Shown one piece after another: positions 1-4,896 of a stretch of DNA of 17,244 nucleotides (positions are counted from its first letter, which is position 1; each line of letters starts with the position of its first letter). The notes below the pieces were generated by a model. It was not told the origin of the DNA, did no database searches, and saw nothing but the letters and a program-made list of their open reading frames with translations. Source of the DNA: Solobacterium sp. (lineage in GTDB: Bacteria > Bacillota_I > Bacilli_A > Erysipelotrichales > Erysipelotrichaceae); contig JAFWEA010000140.1 of assembly GCA_017543005.1 (NCBI GenBank), forward strand, positions 1-17,244. The letters run 5' to 3'. The translations under genes were made by a program, and so were the position numbers.

Positions 1-42
1 AGTGTAACCAACGCAGTTGGTGTAACTTGCTACACCAAGCAT
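1..42 (-). CDS. Possible 5' end of the next element gene (partial)
   Basis: On the minus strand an ATG at 42-40 opens a frame that runs to the window edge (14 codons, beginning M-L-G-V-A-S-Y-T). A strong AGGAGG (61-56) precedes it, but the spacing of 13 bases is longer than usual. It follows the ATPase stop codon by 55 bases in the same direction, so it would be the next gene of the replication operon. The same bases also form inverted repeats, so part of the apparent coding could be chance. No family can be assigned from 14 residues. Confidence 0.3.
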   Translation of the reverse strand, partial: MLGVASYTNCVGYT

Positions 43-69
43 TGGTGTTTCTTCACCTCCTCCGGAGGT
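7..69. repeat. Three consecutive short dyads with 3-nt centres
   Basis: Three inverted repeats follow one another: ACCAAC-GCA-GTTGGT (7-21), ACACCAA-GCA-TTGGTGT (32-48) and ACCTCC-TCC-GGAGGT (55-69). The first two share the half-site ACCAA and the same GCA centre and lie 26 bp apart centre to centre. The third contains the Shine-Dalgarno sequence of the possible gene at 1-42 and would hide it in the minus-strand transcript. They may be protein-binding sites, RNA hairpins controlling the next gene, or both. Confidence 0.5.
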
Positions 70-97
70 ATTTTTGTTCAAATGACAGATTTTACCC

Positions 98-1159
98 TTA
101 TCGTTCCTTCGATTTATACTCTTCTACCATGATCTGACTGTCAATCTGTACCTCTTCAGCAGTAGGATTGTAGTCATATGCTTTCATTGTCAGAATCTTC
201 TTCTTTCCAACCTTGATATCCATTGTGACCGCAATATTCTCTGAAGCCAGGTAATTGATCTTCTTCCGGATCAATTTTCCCAAACTTTCGGCTGTGCGGT
301 TCCCGGTACCATTTCTTGGAAAAAAAGTAAGTTCCTGCATTGTGCCGACAAATTGTTTTCTCGGCTGAGCAAACAAATATGTGATGACGGACGTGAGATC
401 TTTATCGATTGTTTCTTCGTTAAAGGACTGTATTCTTTGTAATTTTCCGGTTTCGTAATCAACTTTGAATGCCAGTTCTACCGGTGCCATAGCATTGGAT
501 ATCACGCTGATTTTCTTAACTTCATTCGTCTCTGAAGTGAAGTTAATCAATGCGTCAGGCTCAGCACCAGTGCCGGCACTGCCGATATAGGTGTCAGCTG
601 TCTTACGCTTATGAGATATCAGCAGGACAGTTATTCCCTGCATGGTGAGGTCTCTCAGTCTTTGAATCTCATTCACCTCGGAATCATAATCGTGTTCCCG
701 GCGACTGTCTCTGATTTTTGTGAAAGTATCAATGATAATCAGATTCGGTTTGAATTCAGTATCATGGATAATTGTTTTAACAAGATTTACAAACGAATCC
801 ATCGTGATCAGCGGACTGTTGTGGTAGGAATTACCCTGTATTTTCAGCAGATGTTCTGTAAACAGGCGATAGTTGTATACAATACAGTATTCTTCGGCCA
901 GCGAACTGAAGCGGTCATACAGGCTGGAATCTTTATCATCAAGTCCGAAATAGAGCACTTTTCTTTGTGATTCATTGTTGAATTCAAGGAACGGCTCACC
1001 AGATGAAATAGCTCGAGCCAGTTGTGCTGCGAAGAAAGACTTTCCGGATTTCTCACTTCCGTAGAGCAGAATAATTCCTGAAGGAAGGAAGCCAGGAATC
1101 AGATCATCGCAACACACCCCTGATTTCAGGTCAGAATGCTTTGGTAATGTAATCGTCAA
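98..1159 (-). CDS. RepA/AAA_25-like ATPase of a mobile element
   Basis: This 353-residue protein is a probable RecA-fold NTPase like the hexameric replicative helicase RepA of small plasmids, and most likely acts in replication of the excised element. Visible motifs are a Walker A loop G-S-E-K-S-G-K-S (34-41), a Walker B strand L-I-I-I-D-T-F (140-146) and a following strand ending in S-H-K-R-K (182-186), a position where this family usually has a conserved His. The C-terminal third (about 240-353) has no motif I recognise and may be a winged-helix or DNA-contact region. The start is a TTG at 1159, chosen because AGGAGG (1170-1165) lies five bases upstream; no ATG is better placed. It follows iteron-like repeats and two small genes in the same direction. 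A RadA-like or DnaC-like ATPase is an alternative, but the genetic setting favours RepA. Confidence 0.75.
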   Translation of the reverse strand: MTITLPKHSDLKSGVCCDDLIPGFLPSGIILLYGSEKSGKSFFAAQLARAISSGEPFLEFNNESQRKVLYFGLDDKDSSLYDRFSSLAEEYCIVYNYRLFTEHLLKIQGNSYHNSPLITMDSFVNLVKTIIHDTEFKPNLIIIDTFTKIRDSRREHDYDSEVNEIQRLRDLTMQGITVLLISHKRKTADTYIGSAGTGAEPDALINFTSETNEVKKISVISNAMAPVELAFKVDYETGKLQRIQSFNEETIDKDLTSVITYLFAQPRKQFVGTMQELTFFPRNGTGNRTAESLGKLIRKKINYLASENIAVTMDIKVGKKKILTMKAYDYNPTAEEVQIDSQIMVEEYKSKER

Positions 1160-1201
1160 AATATCCTCCTCAATCTATAAATAAGATAAATTAAGTACAA
1201 G

Positions 1202-1290
1202 TTGCGTAAGTTCCGCAGGTTCCGTAAGTTCCGCAGGTTTTTATATAGCCCCCTGGAGGTGTGAAAAAACTTGCGGAACTTGCGCAGAAC
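1202..1290. repeat. Iteron-like 9-bp repeats with a facing inverted copy (candidate origin)
   Basis: Four consecutive 9-bp units of the pattern GTTSCGYAR begin at 1201. They can also be read as two 18-bp direct repeats, TTGCGTAAGTTCCGCAGG (1202-1219) and TTCCGTAAGTTCCGCAGG (1220-1237), differing at one base. After a 22-bp spacer containing TATATAG, the motif returns inverted: 1265-1281 pairs with 1226-1242 over 17 bp with one mismatch, and a further diverged unit reaches 1290. The array lies in the 137-base gap upstream of the RepA-like ATPase. Iterons next to a rep gene normally mark a replication origin or autoregulatory site. A weaker reading is a terminator for the 82-residue gene, since minus-strand TTTTTT follows a short TGCG/CGCA stem. 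Confidence 0.65.
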
Positions 1291-1296
1291 CGAGTT

Positions 1297-1545
1297 TTAG
1301 TAATTCATTTCTGCATATTTCAGGATCCGCTTTTCAGGAATCTTTGCGAAGATGATAAATTCAGATGTGTCAATCTGACCATCATACGGCGCAAAACCAT
1401 ATTTCTCAGTAAACCACTCTCGATAATGCTGAGCGGTTTCAGTTGCTCTGTTGCTGCCACAGTCAAGAAGGATCTTCAGATCCTTTACACGCAGTACAGA
1501 CTGCGCCAATACTTTTGCTTTTTCCTGATTTGTATGACACTTCAT
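1297..1545 (-). CDS. Small element protein, possible DNA-binding/excisionase-like
   Basis: This 82-residue protein I do not firmly recognise. Residues 18-45 (L-R-V-K-D-L-K-I-L-L-D-C-G-S-N-R-A-T) read like the helix-turn-helix entry of small MerR/excisionase-type proteins, where a 'guiding' helix is followed by G-x-x-x-A-x-x. The rest includes an F-T-E-K-Y-G-F segment and a strand-like I-D-T-S-E-F-I-I-F that could form a wing. Its ATG (1545) overlaps the stop codon of the upstream 64-residue gene as ATGA, so the two are probably translationally coupled. Position in the element, between a regulator and the replication ATPase, fits an excisionase or replication accessory factor. That assignment is inference from context; the protein could equally be a small regulator with another role. 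Confidence 0.6.
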   Translation of the reverse strand: MKCHTNQEKAKVLAQSVLRVKDLKILLDCGSNRATETAQHYREWFTEKYGFAPYDGQIDTSEFIIFAKIPEKRILKYAEMNY

Positions 1546-1736
1546 TTAAGTACCTCTCTTTCTTTTTTGTTTCGAATGTCTTTGATCATAATCAGCAGGC
1601 GCTGAATCTCAGCTTCCGGAAGATCATGCCGCAATCTTGCAGATAGAGTTCCAGGATGGATTTTCAAGGCATCTGCCAGTTCCCAGTATTTAATGTCTTC
1701 TTCACGTAAGGCATCTCTTATAATTTGGTTTGCCAT
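1542..1736 (-). CDS. Small HTH-type regulator (Cro/Str-like position)
   Basis: The 64-residue product has a helix-turn-helix core, roughly residues 16-38 (I-K-Y-W-E-L-A-D-A-L-K-I-H-P-G-T-L-S-A-R-L-R), where W-E-L-A-x-x-L forms the first helix and P-G-T-L-S-A-R-L the recognition helix. A short hydrophobic segment (L-L-I-M-I) and a basic tail follow. An upstream in-frame TTG at 1757 would add seven residues, but the ATG at 1736 is preferred because AGGAGG lies nine bases before it, within that extension. It is transcribed divergently from the XRE regulator across a 130-base region with a palindromic operator, the arrangement of a Cro-like or SaPI Str-like antagonist facing a repressor. Its stop overlaps the start of the next gene by four bases. 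Confidence 0.7.
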   Translation of the reverse strand: MANQIIRDALREEDIKYWELADALKIHPGTLSARLRHDLPEAEIQRLLIMIKDIRNKKEREVLK

Positions 1737-1866
1737 TTTTTCACTCCTCCTTGTCAAATCTGTTGTTAGCCTTTATATTATTGATAGTAGCATTAATGCT
1801 ACTGCCTACAAGATAGCAATTTTGACTGCAATTTACGACACTACCCCGCAAAAGGAGGACTAAGCT
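1737..1866. promoter_or_regulatory. Divergent control region with an 18-bp perfect palindrome (1786-1803)
   Basis: The gap between the two divergent regulators contains AGTAGCATTAATGCTACT (1786-1803), which equals its own reverse complement over all 18 bases. This is the natural operator for one or both HTH proteins. A pair of direct repeats GCAATTT (1816-1822 and 1828-1834, period 12) and a TTGACT (1822-1827) lie nearer the plus-strand gene. Promoters for both directions must be here, but I cannot place a convincing -35/-10 pair for either. Shine-Dalgarno AGGAGG boxes are present at both ends (plus strand 1853-1858, nine bases or less from each start). Confidence 0.65.
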
Positions 1867-2499
1867 ATGGCTAATGTAAAAAAGAGTGTTCCGTTCAATC
1901 CGGAAATACTGGAAGAAGAACTGGCAGAAAAAGGAATGAGTCTAAATGAACTTGCATTTCAAATTGCAAAAAAGAACAACATAACTAAACAGGCAGAAAT
2001 GACATCTCTTCGAAGGTACAAAAGGAATAAAGAGATTTCACTTTCTGCTCTTGAAGATATCGGAGAGATTCTTGACCTGGATCCAAATATATTCCGTAAA
2101 AAAGAGATTACCAGTGTGTATAAATGGAGAGAGAACCAGATTCGCCCGGCAAATGATTCCGATCAGACATATCAAAGATATCTGGAACGATCGGAGGCAG
2201 AAGATCAACTGAATATTACAGGTCTAATCAATAAAGAATCCCTTGATTCATTTCTGTCCACAACACCGTTTTATATTGAAATTCAGAAAATGGATGAACT
2301 GCATCATGATTATTATCTCTATCTGTTGTCGATTGAAATTCAGCGGTTAATGTACATAGCAATAAATACCGAAGTGAAAAGAGAGCGTGTGGAGATTCAA
2401 GGAAAGACAACCCGTATTGAAGAACGATTCAAGGTAATCAATAAGCCAAAGGACTCGCTCCCACATCCGGAGGATTACTATGTCAGTAAAAAAAGATAG
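1867..2499 (+). CDS. XRE-family transcriptional regulator (probable element repressor)
   Basis: The 210-residue protein starts with a lambda-repressor-like helix-turn-helix: residues about 11-78 include E-K-G-M-S-L-N-E-L-A-F-Q-I-A and, after a variable turn, S-L-R-R-Y-K-R and the L-S-A-L-E-D-I-G-E-I-L-D-L-D helix typical of XRE domains. The turn is longer than usual (K-K-N-N-I-T-K-Q-A-E-M-T). The C-terminal 110 residues are mostly helical and charged, with no HExxH protease or LexA-type Ser-Lys pair visible, so induction by self-cleavage is not suggested. An AGGAGG eight bases upstream supports the ATG at 1867. The gene's last 20 bases overlap the integrase start, so both probably share an mRNA. 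By position it corresponds to the Stl-type or CI-type master repressor, controlling the divergent replication operon and itself. Confidence 0.8.
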   Translation: MANVKKSVPFNPEILEEELAEKGMSLNELAFQIAKKNNITKQAEMTSLRRYKRNKEISLSALEDIGEILDLDPNIFRKKEITSVYKWRENQIRPANDSDQTYQRYLERSEAEDQLNITGLINKESLDSFLSTTPFYIEIQKMDELHHDYYLYLLSIEIQRLMYIAINTEVKRERVEIQGKTTRIEERFKVINKPKDSLPHPEDYYVSKKR

Positions 2500-3538
2500 G
2501 AAAACCAGCAAATGGCAGGCGAGGTATTATGTCAGAAAAGATGATGGCAGTCTGAAATATGTCGTCAAAAAAGGATTTAAATCAGCAGATGATGCCAAAA
2601 ACTGGGAAATCAGCCACAAACATGAATCAAATGCTGGAAACGACACCACCTTTGGAGCTTTTTTTGAGATGATGTCGCTTGCAAACAGAGCTAACGAGAC
2701 CACAACAGAAACCCGCAGGCAGCGTTTGAAAACATATGCAGGCGAACTCTGGGATAAGCCCATGAAAAAGATCACAAAGAATGTCCTGCAGAAATGGAGG
2801 ACGAAATTGGAAACTGCAGAAAAAAAGAACGGTGATCCACTGAAAACACAGACCAAAAATGACATTATCGGTTATGTGAAGCAGGTTGGTAAATTCGCCT
2901 GGGAAAATTATGATATTCCAGATAACTGTAAAGTGCTTAAATCATTTCCTAAACAGTTGGATGACTACAATGAGATGGTGATAATCAATTACGATGAATT
3001 CTGTGCACTGCAGAACGCGGAATCAGATGAAGTATTGAAGATCTTCTTTCAGTTTCTATATATGTCCGGTGCTAGAAAAGGTGAGGCAAGATGCCTGTTG
3101 AAGGAAGATTTTGACGGAACACAGGTACACATCTTCAAATCAATGAGGAGATATGAATCTTCGGTAAAAACGACAAAAACAGGTAACGCCAGATGGGTAC
3201 CTCTTGATGATGACACAAGGAGTAAGCTCTTGTATCTGAAAAACCGTCCAGGAAAATACTTGTTTGGAGATGCGACACCGATCAGTCTCACAAAAATTGA
3301 TGTACATTTCCAAAACGATCTTAAGGAAGCCGGTCTGCAACACATGCGCATTCACGATCTCCGGCACAGCCATGTTTCAATGCTGTGGAATGCCGGCGTA
3401 CCGGTTCCAGAGATATCAAAACGAATTGGTCATGCATCTCCCAAAGTCACTATGGAACGTTATGCTCACATTTTCGACAACAAGCAGTCAGCTTCACTGG
3501 CAGCGTTAAACAGCCTTGTAAAGAAGAAAAAGAAGTAA
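2480..3538 (+). CDS. int: Tyrosine recombinase / phage-type integrase
   Basis: The 352-residue enzyme carries out site-specific integration, and with an excision factor also excision, between the element and the tRNA attachment site. The N-terminal 45 residues (W-Q-A-R-Y-Y-V-R-K then a G-F-K-S-A-D-D-A helix) look like an AP2-type arm-binding domain. A SAM-like core-binding domain spans about 57-150. The catalytic domain shows R199 (S-G-A-R-K-G-E), K233 (T-T-K-T-G-N), H292-x-x-R295 (H-D-L-R-H-S), H318 (G-H-A-S) and the nucleophile Y328 (M-E-R-Y-A-H), a complete set. The C-terminus is a run of lysines. The ATG at 2480 has GGAGG six bases upstream, inside the preceding regulator gene. The gene ends about 110 bases from the 3' end of a tRNA-Thr gene. 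It resembles integrases of Gram-positive phages, satellites and ICEs, with no sign of inactivation. Confidence 0.95.
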   Translation: MSVKKDRKTSKWQARYYVRKDDGSLKYVVKKGFKSADDAKNWEISHKHESNAGNDTTFGAFFEMMSLANRANETTTETRRQRLKTYAGELWDKPMKKITKNVLQKWRTKLETAEKKNGDPLKTQTKNDIIGYVKQVGKFAWENYDIPDNCKVLKSFPKQLDDYNEMVIINYDEFCALQNAESDEVLKIFFQFLYMSGARKGEARCLLKEDFDGTQVHIFKSMRRYESSVKTTKTGNARWVPLDDDTRSKLLYLKNRPGKYLFGDATPISLTKIDVHFQNDLKEAGLQHMRIHDLRHSHVSMLWNAGVPVPEISKRIGHASPKVTMERYAHIFDNKQSASLAALNSLVKKKKK

Positions 3539-3576
3539 TTATATGGCAACTCCAGAATGCTGAATTTGAAAAAGTA

Positions 3577-3595
3577 CAAACTTTCTGCAAACTTT
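3577..3595 (+). repeat. Two CAAACTTT direct repeats, 11-bp period
   Basis: CAAACTTT occurs at 3577-3584 and 3588-3595, one helical turn apart, between the integrase stop codon and the tRNA 3' end. Arm-type integrase binding sites are short direct repeats at this location in related elements. Two 8-mers in an AT-rich stretch is weak evidence. Confidence 0.3.
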
Positions 3596-3611
3596 TCGGC
3601 TGGTGATATCA

Positions 3612-3639
3612 AAAAATCCGCATTGTTATGCGGATTTTT
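3612..3639. terminator. Bidirectional intrinsic terminator between int and tRNA-Thr
   Basis: A perfect 12-bp stem, AAAAATCCGCAT (3612-3623) with ATGCGGATTTTT (3628-3639), encloses a TGTT loop. The stem ends in T runs on both strands. It would end the regulator/integrase transcript from the left and the tRNA transcript from the right. It lies on the element side of the tRNA, so it was probably brought in by the element. Confidence 0.85.
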
Positions 3640-3646
3640 GACTTCA

Positions 3647-3690
3647 TGGTGCCGCTTGGCAGAATTGAACTGCCAGTTCAGCATTACCAT
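3647..3690. other. Probable attachment site (att) in the tRNA-Thr 3' half
   Basis: The integrase gene faces the 3' end of the tRNA gene, and base composition changes across this point. In tRNA-targeting tyrosine recombinase elements the core site lies in the T-arm and acceptor 3' strand (or the anticodon arm), and the element carries a copy that restores the gene. The tRNA here is intact down to an encoded CCA. The exact core cannot be set without the second copy at the other end. Confidence 0.55.
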
Positions 3691-3720
3691 TGCTGCGTAT
3701 TGCCATTATACTAAAGCGGC
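3647..3720 (-). tRNA. tRNA-Thr (anticodon GGU)
   Basis: Read on the minus strand, 74 bases fold into a full cloverleaf. The acceptor is GCCGCTT with AAGCGGC (7 bp), the D stem GTAT/ATAC with loop AATGGCA, the anticodon stem CAGCA/TGCTG with loop ATGGTAA, the variable loop AACT, and the T stem GGCAG/CTGCC with loop TTCAATT; then come discriminator A and an encoded CCA. All stems pair without mismatch. The anticodon is GGT (U33 before, A37 after), which reads ACC and ACU, threonine. The G1-C72 and C2-G71 pairs agree with known threonine identity elements. The AT-rich D stem with a 7-base loop is more like tRNA-Gly or tRNA-Gln than most tRNA-Thr. The gene is the likely integration target of the neighbouring element. 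Confidence 0.93.
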
Positions 3721-3733
3721 ATCAGGCTTAATA

Positions 3734-3761
3734 ATCATAACAGAACTGCAGATAAAATCAA
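3734..3761 (-). promoter_or_regulatory. Promoter of tRNA-Thr
   Basis: On the minus strand TTGATT (3761-3756) and TATGAT (3739-3734) are separated by 16 bases, a good sigma-A pair. The tRNA 5' end follows the -10 box by 13 bases. The promoter is on the host side of the integration point, as expected if the element only replaced the tRNA 3' end. Confidence 0.65.
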
Positions 3762-3769
3762 TAAGAAGA

Positions 3770-3798
3770 TGTTCAAATGATTCGGAAAGGCTTATAAT
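3770..3798 (+). promoter_or_regulatory. Promoter of the aldolase gene
   Basis: A consensus TATAAT lies at 3793-3798, about 30 bases before the aldolase ATG. The 17-base-spaced upstream hexamer (3770-3775, TGTTCA) is a poor -35, so the strong -10 carries most of the evidence. It diverges from the tRNA promoter with only a few bases between the two. Confidence 0.6.
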
Positions 3799-3827
3799 AT
3801 AGGGCAGTGAAAAGGAGATTTGATAAT

Positions 3828-4793
3828 ATGCCACTCGTAACATCGAAAGAAATGTTTGAGAAAGCTTACAAGGGCGGTTATGCCATTGGTGCTTTCAATG
3901 TCAACAACATGGAAATCATTCAGGGCATTACAGAAGCCGCCAAGGAGTGCAATGCTCCCGTTATCCTGCAGGTTTCCAAGGGTGCCCGTGCCTATGCAAA
4001 CCGTACATATCTGGTCAAGCTTGTCGAAGCTGCCGAGATTGAAACAGGTCTGCCGATTGTCCTGCATCTGGATCACGGTGATACATTCGAAACCTGCAAG
4101 TCCTGCATCGATGACGGTTTCACTTCCGTTATGATTGATGCTTCCAGCAAGCCGTTCGAGGAGAACATCGCCATCACCAAGCAGGTTGTTGAATATGCCC
4201 ATGCTCATGGTGTTGTTGTAGAAGCTGAACTGGGTACACTGGCCGGTGTTGAGGATGATGTCAAGGTCAAGGCCGAAGATTCTTCCTATACACGTCCGGA
4301 AGACGTTGAAGAATTCGTCAGAAGAACCGGCTGCGACTCCCTGGCCATTGCCATCGGCACAAGCCACGGTGCATACAAATTCAAGCCGGAACAGTGCACA
4401 AGAAACGAAGAAGGTATCCTGGTACCGCCGCCGCTGCGGTTTGACATCCTGGAAGAAGTTTCCAAGCGTCTGCCGGGCTTCCCGATCGTTCTGCATGGTT
4501 CCAGCTCCGTTCCGCAGGAATATGTCAAGATGATCAATGAAAACGGCGGCAACATGCCGGATGCAGTCGGTGTTCCGGAAGAACAGCTGAGAAAGGCTGC
4601 TGCCATGGCTGTCTGCAAGATCAACATCGACTCTGACCTGCGTCTGGCCATGACCGGTACAATCCGCAAGTACTTCCATGATCATCCGGCAGATTTCGAC
4701 CCGCGTCAGTATCTGAAGCCGGCCCGTGCCAACATCAAGGAACTGGTCAAGCACAAGATCATCGACGTCCTCGGCTGCGACAACAAGATCTGA
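3828..4793 (+). CDS. fba: Fructose-bisphosphate aldolase, class II
   Basis: The 321-residue cytoplasmic enzyme cleaves fructose 1,6-bisphosphate to glyceraldehyde 3-phosphate and dihydroxyacetone phosphate, and runs in reverse in gluconeogenesis. Class II (zinc-dependent) signatures are L-H-L-D-H-G-D (79-85; D82 the probable catalytic acid/base, H83 a zinc ligand), V-E-A-E-L-G (132-137, with E134), I-G-T-S-H-G (176-181; H180) and V-L-H-G-S-S-S (221-227; H223). The insertion N-G-G-N-M-P-D-A-V-G-V-P (239-250) and C-terminal D-P-R-Q-Y-L are, from memory, features of the longer class IIB subgroup (about 300-325 residues), not the Bacillus-type enzyme of about 285. A GTG 21 bases upstream is in frame, but the ATG at 3828 is preferred because AGGAGA sits nine bases before it. 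It is monocistronic, flanked by its own promoter and a strong terminator. Confidence 0.95.
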   Translation: MPLVTSKEMFEKAYKGGYAIGAFNVNNMEIIQGITEAAKECNAPVILQVSKGARAYANRTYLVKLVEAAEIETGLPIVLHLDHGDTFETCKSCIDDGFTSVMIDASSKPFEENIAITKQVVEYAHAHGVVVEAELGTLAGVEDDVKVKAEDSSYTRPEDVEEFVRRTGCDSLAIAIGTSHGAYKFKPEQCTRNEEGILVPPPLRFDILEEVSKRLPGFPIVLHGSSSVPQEYVKMINENGGNMPDAVGVPEEQLRKAAAMAVCKINIDSDLRLAMTGTIRKYFHDHPADFDPRQYLKPARANIKELVKHKIIDVLGCDNKI

Positions 4794-4805
4794 ATCTGAA
4801 ACAGG

Positions 4806-4833
4806 GAATGCTCCGCAAGGGGCATTCTTTTTT
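4806..4833 (+). terminator. Intrinsic terminator of the aldolase gene
   Basis: GAATGCTCC (4806-4814) pairs with GGGGCATTC (4819-4827), nine pairs with one G-T, around a GCAA tetraloop, followed by six T (4828-4833). It starts 13 bases after the stop codon. Confidence 0.92.
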
Positions 4834-4857
4834 GTCTGCCGGGCCGGCATGGCTGTA

Positions 4858-4866
4858 TGCTAGAAT
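4858..4866 (+). promoter_or_regulatory. Possible extended -10 promoter for the MBOAT operon
   Basis: TGCTAGAAT fits TGnTAnnnT and lies 30 bases before the MBOAT start codon, just after the aldolase terminator. No -35 hexamer is visible at the right distance, which extended -10 promoters can do without. Confidence 0.45.
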
Positions 4867-4896
4867 ATGTAAATACGGAAGAAGGAACGAATCGCG

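Larger units (their letters stand above)
1..3690. mobile_element. Right-hand end of an integrated element (satellite or IME-like) at tRNA-Thr
   Basis: This is a block of AT-rich genes that ends at a tRNA gene. It contains, from the tRNA inward, a tyrosine integrase, an XRE-type regulator, a divergent pair of small DNA-binding-like proteins, iteron-like repeats, a RepA-like ATPase and the start of a further possible gene. The integrase lies next to the tRNA 3' end, which is where tyrosine recombinases usually place such elements. The outer boundary should lie within the 3' half of the tRNA (about 3647-3690). The left boundary is not in the window: no second copy of the tRNA 3' end is seen at positions 1-100 or elsewhere in this region. 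No relaxase, capsid, terminase or cargo gene is visible, so the class (phage satellite, mobilizable element, prophage remnant) stays open. Confidence 0.75.

Noticed and set aside
1..60. Considered as the left att site of the element
   Set aside because: TTGGTGT here resembles the TGGTGCC at the tRNA end for only a few bases; the tRNA T-arm and acceptor sequence is not repeated.
611..970. 119-codon plus-strand frame inside the ATPase region
   Set aside because: It lies antisense to the ATPase motifs, without a ribosome site or recognisable domain.
1202..1237. Repeats considered as a CRISPR array
   Set aside because: The units are 9 bp and contiguous, with no spacers, and no cas gene is present.
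3792..4850. Long open frame (352 codons) on the minus strand opposite the aldolase
   Set aside because: The plus strand encodes a complete aldolase with all motifs, promoter and terminator. The antisense frame has no ribosome site or recognisable domain and reflects codon bias.
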